A DNA stretch of 64,000 nt, taken from Gemmatimonadota bacterium (GTDB lineage: Bacteria > Latescibacterota > UBA2968 > UBA8231). The notes below the pieces were generated by a model, which was given only the letters and a program-made list of their open reading frames with translations, was not told the origin of the DNA and made no database searches. How positions within the stretch are numbered: position 1 is the first letter of the stretch; each line of letters begins with the position of its first letter. The translations under genes and the position numbers were made by a program. The stretch is taken from the NCBI GenBank assembly GCA_009840005.1, contig VXOR01000042.1:8163-72162 (forward strand), written 5' to 3'. Shown piece after piece: positions 35,024 through 42,765 of the stretch.

Positions 35024-35821
35024 ATGACCGCTACGACCGCAGACCAAAAGACCCTAGCGCCCTCGTCCAGCGAAGAGCGAGATCAGCAGCTAGTAGAATA
35101 CCTCCGAGACCTAGCATTGGAGCAGATGCCGGCCGAGGATCTTTTGCGCTGGGCCAGCGAGACCTTTCCCGGCCGGGCCGTACTCAACACCAGCTTCCAG
35201 TACACCGGCGTGGCGATGATCCACATGGCGACGGCGATGGGGCTGAACTTGCGCTTTGCCACCATCGACACCCTCCGGCTCCACCCCGAGACCTACGCCT
35301 TTATGGAGGAAGTCCGAGCGCGCTACGGCTGCCACTTTGAGGTCATCCAACCCAAGCGCGGCGATGTCGAGCGGATGGTCGTGCGCCACGGCGAGTACTT
35401 GTTTTTCGACTCCAAGGAAAAACAGGAGCACTGCTGCCAAGTGCGGAAGGAATGGCCCAACAACGCGCTGTTGCAGACCGCCGACTGCTGGATTTCGGGG
35501 CAGCGCTGGGACCAGTCCGTGCATCGCCAGCAGACGGCCAAGAAGGCGGTCTTAATCGACGAGTACAGCACCCGGCGCAAAATAGTCAAGCTCAATCCAT
35601 TGGTCGATTGGAGCGAAGAGGAGCTAATGGAGTTTACGCGGGCAAACGACTTGCCGGTGCATCCGCTCTACGGCCAAGGCTACCCGAGCTTTGGCTGCAT
35701 CATCTGCTCCACCCCGATCCGGCCCGACGAACCCAAGCGCAATGGTCGCTGGCGTTGGTTCAACGAACAAGCCGACGACGCAGACGACCACAAAGAGTGC
35801 GGGCTACACTACAACATCTGA
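35024..35821 (+). CDS. cysH: Adenylyl-sulfate (APS) reductase, CysH family
   Basis: 265 residues. The PP-loop fold carries NTSFQYTGVAMIH and FATIDTLRLHPETY. Cys137-Cys138 and C225-x-x-C228 form the four-cysteine iron-sulphur signature of the APS-reducing type. The catalytic Cys259 lies in KECGLHYNI (usual form ECGIH). It reduces APS to sulphite and AMP using thioredoxin-type electron donors, the entry to cysteine synthesis. Its TGA stop is 13 bases before the start of a thioredoxin-fold selenoprotein candidate, so the two are probably co-transcribed. Confidence 0.94.
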   Translation: MTATTADQKTLAPSSSEERDQQLVEYLRDLALEQMPAEDLLRWASETFPGRAVLNTSFQYTGVAMIHMATAMGLNLRFATIDTLRLHPETYAFMEEVRARYGCHFEVIQPKRGDVERMVVRHGEYLFFDSKEKQEHCCQVRKEWPNNALLQTADCWISGQRWDQSVHRQQTAKKAVLIDEYSTRRKIVKLNPLVDWSEEELMEFTRANDLPVHPLYGQGYPSFGCIICSTPIRPDEPKRNGRWRWFNEQADDADDHKECGLHYNI

Positions 35822-35834
35822 GGGAACCTGAACA

Positions 35835-36185
35835 ATGGTCCAAGCCTTGGAATGGCGCTACCACCGCCCCGGCTGAACGAGCTGCAAGCGCGCACAAGAG
35901 TTTCTTGTGCAGAACAACATTGCCGACGGCATCGTGCAGAGCGCGACCAAAGAACCGGTCGCAGGCACGGCCGCCCTCGCCCTGCTAGCGGACGCGACTG
36001 AGCTGTTCGTCGCCCAAGGGCAGCGCGTCCTCCGCTTCGACCTGACATCGCAACGGCCCACAGACGAGGAATTGCTTCAGCTTCTGTTGGGACGTTCCGG
36101 CAAGCTCCGGGCACCCGCGTTCCGCTGCGGCACGTGCCTAATCGTCGGCTACAATCAGGCGTTGCTGCCGATGGCGTTGGATTAG
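35835..36185 (+). CDS. ArsC/Spx-like thioredoxin-fold selenoprotein (in-frame TGA = Sec14)
   Basis: 116 residues if TGA 35874-35876 is read as selenocysteine; otherwise the gene breaks after 13 codons. The N-terminus reads LEWRYHRPG-U-T-S-C-KRAQEFL: family members have G-C-x-x-C-K-x-A-x-x-F/W-L, so the TGA replaces the first cysteine of the redox CxxC. The rest matches ArsC/Spx-like proteins: VLRFDLTSQRPTDEELLQLL, GRSGKLRAPAF (the Arg and cis-Pro loop), LIVGYNQ. A SECIS-like hairpin follows (35892-35910). GAGGGA precedes ATG 35835. No stop other than this TGA interrupts the frame. It sits after cysH, whose own TGA stop works normally. A pseudogene is the alternative but fits poorly. Confidence 0.82.
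35892..35910 (+). promoter_or_regulatory. Bacterial SECIS-like hairpin (ArsC-like gene)
   Basis: GCACAAGA-GTT-TCTTGTGC: a perfect eight-base-pair stem with a three-base loop beginning with G. There are 23 bases between the TGA and the loop. Bacterial SECIS elements have the loop about 16-37 bases after the UGA and a G among the first two loop bases, so this fits on both counts. It would bind SelB during translation. Confidence 0.78.
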
Positions 36186-36226
36186 ATGCGCCGTGGTTTC
36201 AGCGCGTGATGCCCATCTACGACTGC

Positions 36227-37702
36227 TTATTCCCCTCGAATTGAATTGTGCGGATAGACCCGCTCCCACCCCGTCGCACCAAACACCTTATCGGCCCACA
36301 GCGGACCACTTTCAGAGGCATCTACTAAATTGTAGGAATGCGAAGCCTGCACGGAGCGCATGACTTCGCGCCACAGCGCGGCGTCCAAGTGCCGGTATTC
36401 AGCCGCGTGCGCTGCGGATTCGGCGAGATTGTGCTGTTCTTGGGAATCTTCCTGCAAATCGAAAAGCCCGGTCGCGCCGTTGCCGTACTTCACTAGCTTG
36501 TGCCGCCCGTCATAAGCCATCCAACCGGATTGCAAGCCGCCGATGAGCATGTCGCGCGGAGAATCGCCAGCCAAGCCCAAACCGGGCAAGGGCCTAGCGT
36601 CCATGTACTCCGGCACGCCGTGACCAGACGCGGCTAACAGGGTGGCGGTGACGTCCGTGAGGCAAACCAAGTCGTCGCGCACCGCACCGGTAGCACCGCC
36701 CGGCTGACGCACCAGCATGGGCACGTGGCAGCTACCTTCGTAAAAGTTGCCCTTGGCATTTACACCGTGATCCCCAACCAAGTCGCCGTGGTCTGAGGAG
36801 AAGATGACGATGGTGTTGTCGAGACGACCGCTTTCCTCCAAGGCTGCGAGGATTTGGCCGACCTCGTGGTCTATCTGCAAGATGAGCGCCGAATAGTGGG
36901 CGCGCACCGTGCGCTTCTGCGCCTCGGTGTAGGGACCTTCGGTTTCTGGAGTCCAGATCGGCGCACCCGGCCGAGGACGGGGATGGATGCCCTCGCGGAC
37001 ATCGCGGTGGATCGGGTCGCCGGGGGCGGGATCGGGAATTTTATCGACATCTACTTTAGCCAAAAATTCCGGCGTGGGATCGTAGGGGTCGTGCGGGCCG
37101 GGAAATCCCACCATGCAGGCGAAGGGCCGCTCGTCGTCGTACTCGCGGATGAAGCGCGCCGCCTCCTCGCCGACGAAGTAATCCCAATAGCAATCCCAAG
37201 GTAAAAGCGACACGCAAGCACCGCGCTGCTCGTCGTATCCTTCGTGCTCCTTGCCCATGTACTTGCGGTGACCGCGCTGTTGCAGATAGTGCCAGTAGTC
37301 GTCTTGGATGTTGACCCACACCTTGTCCTCGCAGGCAATGCGATGTTGAAAGCCGAAAGAGGCTTCCCACGGGTAGAAGTGCATCTTGCCAATGGCCGAG
37401 GTGAGGTAGCCGTGATCGGTCAACATCTCCGCCCAAGTGCGGATGCCGCATGCAGCGTGGTCCGGTCGCAGGTGGTTGCCGTTGGTCAGCACGTGATTGC
37501 GCCAAGCGTTGAGGCCAGTCAGCAGCGAACAACGCGCCGGCACGCAGACCGGATGCAAGCTATAGGCCTGGTCGTAGCGAATGCCCTCAGCGGCAATCCG
37601 GTCGATGTTGGGCGTGGAAACATGGGGGGCACCGTAACAACTGAGAAAGTCGTGGCGCATCTGGTCGGGCATGATGAACAACAAATTGGGTCGGTCGCTC
37701 AT
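36227..37702 (-). CDS. Sulfatase (alkaline-phosphatase superfamily)
   Basis: About 491 residues from ATG 37702; an earlier in-frame ATG at 37753 adds 17 residues. C53-V-P-A-R57 in HPVCVPARCSLLTG is the C-x-P-x-R site where Cys becomes formylglycine. Metal ligands appear in FIMPDQMRHD and FSSDHGDLVGDHG. No signal peptide, so it is probably cytoplasmic. A separate formylglycine-generating enzyme would be needed; none is in the window. The substrate is unknown. Transcribed toward the selenoprotein gene, with convergent ends 41 bases apart. Confidence 0.92.
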   Translation of the reverse strand: MSDRPNLLFIMPDQMRHDFLSCYGAPHVSTPNIDRIAAEGIRYDQAYSLHPVCVPARCSLLTGLNAWRNHVLTNGNHLRPDHAACGIRTWAEMLTDHGYLTSAIGKMHFYPWEASFGFQHRIACEDKVWVNIQDDYWHYLQQRGHRKYMGKEHEGYDEQRGACVSLLPWDCYWDYFVGEEAARFIREYDDERPFACMVGFPGPHDPYDPTPEFLAKVDVDKIPDPAPGDPIHRDVREGIHPRPRPGAPIWTPETEGPYTEAQKRTVRAHYSALILQIDHEVGQILAALEESGRLDNTIVIFSSDHGDLVGDHGVNAKGNFYEGSCHVPMLVRQPGGATGAVRDDLVCLTDVTATLLAASGHGVPEYMDARPLPGLGLAGDSPRDMLIGGLQSGWMAYDGRHKLVKYGNGATGLFDLQEDSQEQHNLAESAAHAAEYRHLDAALWREVMRSVQASHSYNLVDASESGPLWADKVFGATGWERVYPHNSIRGE

Positions 37703-37777
37703 GGTTCTATTCCATTCTCGTCTCTTGGTGGACAGGTGAGGGGGCATTGACAAACAAAGTAAAAAAGATCGGGCGGC

Positions 37778-39166
37778 TCATACAACGCCGACGGTGCGGA
37801 CCAGCCGCTTGAACAGGTCGCCGCGCTCGGCGTAACTGGCAAACTGATCGAAGCTAGCGCAGGCCGGCGAAAGCAGCACAACATCGCCCGTTTGCGCCAG
37901 ATGGCGGGCAGTGTCCAAGGCTTGCGCTAGGTCGCGGCAGCAGTGGACGATCTCGCCAGCACCCGCCTGCTGTACAGCGGCGGCAATGCGCGGGGCCTCT
38001 TGGCCGATGAGCAGCACGGCGCGGACATTAGCCTCGGCAATAGCAGTGCCCAAGGCACTGAAATCGGCCCCTTTGGAAGCGCCGCCCACGATCAGCAGTA
38101 GGGGTGCGTCAAAGGCGCGGAGGGCAGCACAGGTGGCATCGACTGTTGTGGCCAATGAGTCGTTGTAATAGGTAACGCCATCGCGCTCGGCAACGCATTC
38201 GAGGCGATGGGGAAGGCCGGCAAAGGAGCGAATGGCCTCGGCGAAATGGGTAGCTGGCGCACCAAAGGCCAACGCACCAGCTACCGCAGCGGTGACATTG
38301 CTCCAATTGTGCCGTCCCCGCAGAGGAATGTCTTCTGTCGGACAAATGACGGTCGGCTGCGTCCCGGGGCAGCAGGCCCACAACTGGCCGTCGGCAAGCC
38401 ACGCGCCCGGAATGCTCGGAGCAGTTGTGCTAAAGGTCCAAAGGGCGGCAGGACTCTCGTCAACAAAGGCCCGAGCCGTAGGACAGTCCCGATTGACAAT
38501 GAGAATATCGTCGGGCGTTTGGTAGCAGCACACGGGTTTTTTAGCAGCGACGTATTCGGCGCGATCGGCGTGATAGTCGAGATGGTCTTCGGTGACGGAA
38601 AGAACCACGGCGATATGCGGGCTTTGGTCGAGGTCCTGCAATTGGAAACTGGACAGCTCTAGGACGACTCGGTCGGTTGGCTGCAACTCGTCGAGGAATT
38701 CGAGCGGCGGTCGGCCGATGTTACCGCCGCTAAACACCCTCGCTGTAGAGTCGGTAGCCAAGAGCGCATGTAGCAGCGCGGTCGTAGTGCCTTTGCCCTT
38801 AGTACCGGTGATTCCGATCACTGGCGCAGGGCATAGCTGCAAAAAGAGGCGCGTCTGACTCGACACTTCGACGCCGCAACGCCGCGCCGCACACAAGCGC
38901 GGGTCCAGCGTCGGCAGACCCGGGGTGCGGAACAGCAGATCGAAGTCAGTCAGGTCGTCGAGATAGCGGTCGCCGATGCGCCATTGTTGCACGCCCTCCA
39001 CTGGAATGGCTGGGTCGCGGGCGTCGCACACGGCAAAGGGAATCTGGCGCGCGTGAAGAAAGCGAGCCAGTGCGCGGTTTTCCACGCCGAGTCCGAGCAG
39101 GGCAATGCGCCGCTGCTGCAGAGCCGCGCTTGACTCTTTGGGGCCGGAGGATTTCTTTAGCGCCAT
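37778..39166 (-). CDS. murD: UDP-N-acetylmuramoyl-L-alanine:D-glutamate ligase MurD
   Basis: About 462 residues. The Mur-ligase ATP loop is ITGTKGKGTTTALLHALL. Further conserved parts are VLSVTEDHLDYH in the central domain, and LPHRLECVAERDGVTYYNDS and PLLLIVGGASKGADF in the C-terminal domain. It adds D-Glu to UDP-MurNAc-L-Ala in cytoplasmic peptidoglycan synthesis. It lies alone, not in a division/cell-wall cluster; the neighbours are a sulfatase and, divergently, a lectin-like gene. The start at 39166 skips six less likely residues. Confidence 0.92.
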   Translation of the reverse strand: MALKKSSGPKESSAALQQRRIALLGLGVENRALARFLHARQIPFAVCDARDPAIPVEGVQQWRIGDRYLDDLTDFDLLFRTPGLPTLDPRLCAARRCGVEVSSQTRLFLQLCPAPVIGITGTKGKGTTTALLHALLATDSTARVFSGGNIGRPPLEFLDELQPTDRVVLELSSFQLQDLDQSPHIAVVLSVTEDHLDYHADRAEYVAAKKPVCCYQTPDDILIVNRDCPTARAFVDESPAALWTFSTTAPSIPGAWLADGQLWACCPGTQPTVICPTEDIPLRGRHNWSNVTAAVAGALAFGAPATHFAEAIRSFAGLPHRLECVAERDGVTYYNDSLATTVDATCAALRAFDAPLLLIVGGASKGADFSALGTAIAEANVRAVLLIGQEAPRIAAAVQQAGAGEIVHCCRDLAQALDTARHLAQTGDVVLLSPACASFDQFASYAERGDLFKRLVRTVGVV

Positions 39167-39238
39167 TGAAATCGCAATACGCACTTTAAATTAAATTACT
39201 GATAATTCCTAATTCCTAATTGATAGCGAGAAGGTGCT

Positions 39239-39616
39239 GTGGCTGTAACAATTATGCGTACAGTGCGGCCTAGTCCGCAATGGCAAGACAGCTTGATCCG
39301 AATAGCGAGCGGCCAGCGGGTCGTCATCGACGCGGAGGAAACTTGGTCGCCGGACATGCGCAACCAAATCGCCTGGTGTGGTGCCGATGGCTTGTACAAC
39401 TTGCCGGCTGGCGAGGGGTATCTCCTGCCTGGGGCCAATGTCGGCGCACTCATAGCCCGCATCGGCGACGACGGGCCGACTTTTGCCGTGGGTAGCCGCT
39501 GCGACTTTATTGCCGATCACGCGGGCATTCTGCATCTGGCCATGAACGAAAATCCGAGCTTCAACAACCAAGCTGGCAAAATCGTCGCCCAAATCATCGT
39601 CTTTGGCCAACCATGA
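39239..39616 (+). CDS. LecA (PA-IL)-like carbohydrate-binding protein
   Basis: 125 residues starting at GTG 39239, with AGAAGG upstream. The core GLYNLPAGEGYLLPGANVGA and LIARIGDDGPTFAVGS, followed by LHLAMNENPSFNNQAGK, resembles the LecA (PA-IL) galactose-binding lectin fold, with the Asn/Asp cluster of the calcium site in NENPSFNN. No signal peptide is seen. Its stop overlaps the start of the kinase-like gene (ATGA), so it leads the operon that contains the DUF5069 selenoprotein candidate. It may bind sugars or serve as a domain of unknown role. Confidence 0.7.
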   Translation: MAVTIMRTVRPSPQWQDSLIRIASGQRVVIDAEETWSPDMRNQIAWCGADGLYNLPAGEGYLLPGANVGALIARIGDDGPTFAVGSRCDFIADHAGILHLAMNENPSFNNQAGKIVAQIIVFGQP

Positions 39617-40650
39617 GCCTCGCCGACGGCGCGGCGACCGCAGCCTATGTGCGTGCGGGACATCCGCCCGTTCGCGCGATCGCTCCGCTCGCCGAAGGGG
39701 TCTGGCGCATCGAAGACGCAGATGGTCGTAAGGTCGTGGTCAAACATCAGCTCTTCGGCAGGCTGACGCAGGGCACGGCTTACGACCTGTTGGAGGTCGA
39801 GCGCGACGTGCTCGGCTTCTTGCACAGAGCGAGTTGTCCGGTGCCGACCGTGCTGGGTATTGATCGGGAAGCGCACTACATTTTCTTGCAATGGGTCGGC
39901 GATCGCACCCTCGACGACGCCATTCAAGACGGGGACCGTGCGGCGACGATGCAGGCCATACGCGGGCTATGCGCCATTGAGCGTGCGTGCGCCCAACGCG
40001 CCGACCAGCTAGCACCGAGAGTCGTTCCAAGCGCCAACCGTGCGGCCTTAGCCGCCGCTTGGGACGAGGCGGGCGCGCAGGCGCGTGCTGGCATCGAACA
40101 GCTATGCCGCCGTCTCCAGCAGCCCTTAGACGCTGGGATACAGCCGCTACTCGAAACCATGCACGGCTGGCTAGCGACGCGGCCAGCCGCGCTGGGCAGC
40201 GTAGATTACAACGCGCGCAACGCAATCGTCGAGCCGGAGGGAACGCGCATCTACTTTCTCGAATTTGCCAAAATTGGTTGGGACTGGACGGAACGACGCT
40301 TGACGCAGTATACTTCAAGTATGGGTAGCGGTCGGCAGGATGGGCGCATGCGCTCGCTGCTGGACGCGTCCGCAGCGCGTTTATACGCCGAGAAATCCGG
40401 GCGCAGCGACGGGGCGCGGGCGCTCGATTATCACCGCATTTTTTTTCTTTTGAACAGCGCAGCCCTGTTGTGCGCAGCCCTCGACGGCGAGCCGCACGCT
40501 CAGGCCCTGCGCCAACACTGGAAAAGGCCCCATGCGCGGCTGCGGCAATGCGCGGCCATGCTGGCCCAGGGCCTGAGCACAGACTCAAGTGTAGCCGAGT
40601 TCAGAAGCCGGTTGCAATTTTGTATATCACCACGCGGAGGTACCCTATGA
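39613..40650 (+). CDS. Aminoglycoside-phosphotransferase-like kinase
   Basis: 345 residues with a degenerate protein-kinase-like fold. GVWRIEDADGRKVVVKHQLF holds the ATP-binding Lys, GSVDYNARNAIVEPEG corresponds to the catalytic D-x-x-x-x-N loop, and YFLEFAKIGWDWTERRL takes the place of the metal-binding D-F-G (Glu for Asp). The substrate is unknown. It is coupled by ATGA to both neighbours: the lectin upstream and the DUF5069 gene downstream. No resistance function should be assumed. Confidence 0.65.
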   Translation: MSLADGAATAAYVRAGHPPVRAIAPLAEGVWRIEDADGRKVVVKHQLFGRLTQGTAYDLLEVERDVLGFLHRASCPVPTVLGIDREAHYIFLQWVGDRTLDDAIQDGDRAATMQAIRGLCAIERACAQRADQLAPRVVPSANRAALAAAWDEAGAQARAGIEQLCRRLQQPLDAGIQPLLETMHGWLATRPAALGSVDYNARNAIVEPEGTRIYFLEFAKIGWDWTERRLTQYTSSMGSGRQDGRMRSLLDASAARLYAEKSGRSDGARALDYHRIFFLLNSAALLCAALDGEPHAQALRQHWKRPHARLRQCAAMLAQGLSTDSSVAEFRSRLQFCISPRGGTL

Positions 40651-40913
40651 GCGAGTGGAACACTCTCGACTTCAAGCCCCGGGCCCGGGGTATGATCATC
40701 GGCGATATTCCCTGGCTGGCGCGGATCGCCGACAAAGCGCGGGCGCACCAGCAGCAACGCATCGGCGACTACGTATTTCCCTGACCGGCTGACAAGCACT
40801 TCCTGGAGGAAGTGGAGCTAACAGCCGCAGCATTCGAGGAGATGGTAGCCTCGTCCGCAGACGACGATGCCCTGATCGAAAAGATGAAAGCGCACTTGGC
40901 CGGAAAGCACTAG
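40647..40913 (+). CDS. DUF5069-family selenoprotein (in-frame TGA = Sec46)
   Basis: 88 residues if TGA 40782-40784 is selenocysteine; as a stop it would leave a 45-residue stub. The first part, IPWLARIADKARAHQQQRIG-DYVFP, and the second, PADKHFLEEVELTAAAFEEM, together match DUF5069, whose conserved motif is Y-x-x-P/N-C-P-x-D: the TGA is exactly at that Cys (DYVFP-U-PADK). GGAGG is six bases before ATG 40647, which overlaps the kinase stop (ATGA). A SECIS-like hairpin follows at 40797-40814. The frame then runs clean to TAG, one base before the next ATG. Function of the family is unknown. Confidence 0.85.
40797..40814 (+). promoter_or_regulatory. Bacterial SECIS-like hairpin (DUF5069 gene)
   Basis: CACTTCC-TGGA-GGAAGTG: a perfect seven-base-pair stem with a four-base loop whose second base is G. 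There are 19 bases between the TGA and the loop, within the 16-37 range of bacterial SECIS elements. The hairpin is inside the coding frame, as in all bacterial selenoprotein mRNAs. Confidence 0.8.
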
Positions 40914-40914
40914 T

Positions 40915-41802
40915 ATGAGCACCTCAGCGCAAACCGTGCGCACGCCAAGGCGGAGAGTCAGGGAGATGGAGGTGGAGGTCGTCCACGTACGCCGCGACAC
41001 CCCAGACACCACTACGCTTTTTATGTCGGCTGGTGACGAGCCAATCGAATACGAGGCCGGCCACTTCTGCACCATTGATCCGCATCAGTTCGGCGAGTTG
41101 GAGCACTTCACCGCCTATTTAGAAGATCAAAAGGGACAGCGGGAAAAGCCGCGGGCCTATTCCATGGCTTCTGCGCCTCACGAGGAGCACCTCGCCATCA
41201 CGATCAAAGAGGAGCGCTACGAGAGCGGCGAGACGCCGTACCCGCCGCTGTTGTCGCCGCTGTTGACGTACTACATCCAAGAGGGTCGGCGGCTAGTCAT
41301 CAGCGGCTTTACCGGGGCGTACACCTTTCCCGCCGATGTCTGCGAGCGCGTCGAGCACATTGTCCACGTGTGCGCTGGCAGCGGCATCGTGCCCAACCGG
41401 AGCCTGATCGTGGAAAGCCTGCATCGCGCCGATCCGCTTAGGCACACCTTGCTATTTAGCAACAAGACGCGCGGCGACGTCATTTACTTCGAGGAATTCG
41501 ATGCACTGCGGGCGCAGTATCCCGACCAGCTCGAAGTCATCCACTGCATCACCCGCGAGGACCCAAGCGGCATTCGCGGTGCCCGCAGCGGACGCATCTC
41601 CGAGGAACTCTTGCGCGAAGTCGCGCCCGACCCCTCCAAAGTGATGGCCTATAGCTGCGGCCCGGGCATCACGCCTTACGAGCGTCGGGCGGCCCGGGCC
41701 AAAGGCGAGACTCCCGAGCCGCGCTTCGTCGAAAACATGGTCGCGCTCTTGCAGGAGCACGGGCTGGACAAAAAGCAGATCCGGCAGGAAAGCTGGGGAT
41801 GA
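40915..41802 (+). CDS. Ferredoxin-NADP reductase-like flavin oxidoreductase
   Basis: 295 residues. The FAD-binding motif is KPRAYSMASAPHEEH and the NAD(P)-binding part is VCAGSGIVPNRSLIVESL with MAYSCGPGI near the C-terminus. This is the FNR-like fold that passes electrons between NAD(P)H and a protein or small partner. No iron-sulphur domain is attached. It begins one base after the DUF5069 stop, so it is probably made together with that protein; a redox link between the two is inference. Confidence 0.85.
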   Translation: MSTSAQTVRTPRRRVREMEVEVVHVRRDTPDTTTLFMSAGDEPIEYEAGHFCTIDPHQFGELEHFTAYLEDQKGQREKPRAYSMASAPHEEHLAITIKEERYESGETPYPPLLSPLLTYYIQEGRRLVISGFTGAYTFPADVCERVEHIVHVCAGSGIVPNRSLIVESLHRADPLRHTLLFSNKTRGDVIYFEEFDALRAQYPDQLEVIHCITREDPSGIRGARSGRISEELLREVAPDPSKVMAYSCGPGITPYERRAARAKGETPEPRFVENMVALLQEHGLDKKQIRQESWG

Positions 41803-42759
41803 ATGAAGTTAATCGTGCAGATTCCCTGCTTTGACGAAGAGCAGACCCTGCCCGCTGTAATCCGCGACATCCCGCGCCAAGTGCCCGGCATCGATCAAGT
41901 CGAAATTTTGGTCATCGACGACGGCTCCAGCGACTTGACTAGCGAAGTGGCGCACGAGTGCGGCGCGGATCACGTAATCCGTTTCCCGCACAACCGAGGA
42001 CTGGGCCAAGCCTTTAAAGCCGGTTTTGACGAGTGCCTGCGGCTGGGGGCTGACATTATCGTCAACACCGATGGCGACAACCAGTACTACGGCGGCGACA
42101 TCGACAAGTTAGTCGCGCCCATCTTAGGCGGTCAGGCCGATATGGTCATCGGCGACCGGCAGACGCAGGCCATTGCCCACTTCTCCGCCCTCAAGCGCTA
42201 CCTACAAAACTTGGGCAGCCGGGTGATTAGCCGCCTCGCCGGCCTACAGGTGCCGGATGTGGCCAGCGGCTTTCGCGCCTTTAGCCGCGAGTGCGCGCTC
42301 CAGCTTTCGACCTTTGCCAATTTCGACCACACGGCCGAGCACGTAATCGAGGCCGGATACAAAAATTTGGCCGTGACTTCTGTCGCGGTCCGCACCAACC
42401 CCAAGACGCGCGAGTCGCGCCTCTTTTCCAACATCGGCAAGTTCGTCTTCAAATCCGGGGAGATCAGCTTGCGCACCTATGCGCGCTACGCCGCGCTCAA
42501 GATATTCTCCCTGTGCGGCATCTTGACCTTTGTCGCGGGTTTTGGCCTCGGCGTGCGCTTTCTCTATTTCTTATTTTTTACGGACGAAGGGATGCTGCAT
42601 GTGCAGTCGCTTATTTTGGCGGCGATTCTGCTGTTGGCTGGATTTCAGATGTTTCTCACCGGCGTCATAGCCGATCTGATCGCCACCAATAGGGACTTGC
42701 TCGAAGATGCGTTGCAGCGGGTCAAGAAGTTGGAATTGCGCGATACGAGCAAAAAATAA
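41803..42759 (+). CDS. Family 2 glycosyltransferase (DPM1-like) with C-terminal membrane helices
   Basis: 318 residues. LIVQIPCFDEEQTLPAVIRD and ILVIDDGSSDLTSEVA open a GT-A fold; NTDGDNQYYGGDIDKL contains the D-x-D-type metal site. Two membrane helices end the protein (SLCGILTFVAGFGLGVRFLY; LILAAILLLAGFQMFLTG). It likely moves a sugar from a nucleotide donor to a lipid carrier at the membrane. It begins immediately after the upstream TGA stop. It could serve the Wza/Wzz export pair at 44.7 kb. Confidence 0.9.
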   Translation: MKLIVQIPCFDEEQTLPAVIRDIPRQVPGIDQVEILVIDDGSSDLTSEVAHECGADHVIRFPHNRGLGQAFKAGFDECLRLGADIIVNTDGDNQYYGGDIDKLVAPILGGQADMVIGDRQTQAIAHFSALKRYLQNLGSRVISRLAGLQVPDVASGFRAFSRECALQLSTFANFDHTAEHVIEAGYKNLAVTSVAVRTNPKTRESRLFSNIGKFVFKSGEISLRTYARYAALKIFSLCGILTFVAGFGLGVRFLYFLFFTDEGMLHVQSLILAAILLLAGFQMFLTGVIADLIATNRDLLEDALQRVKKLELRDTSKK

Positions 42760-42765
42760 TTTCCC

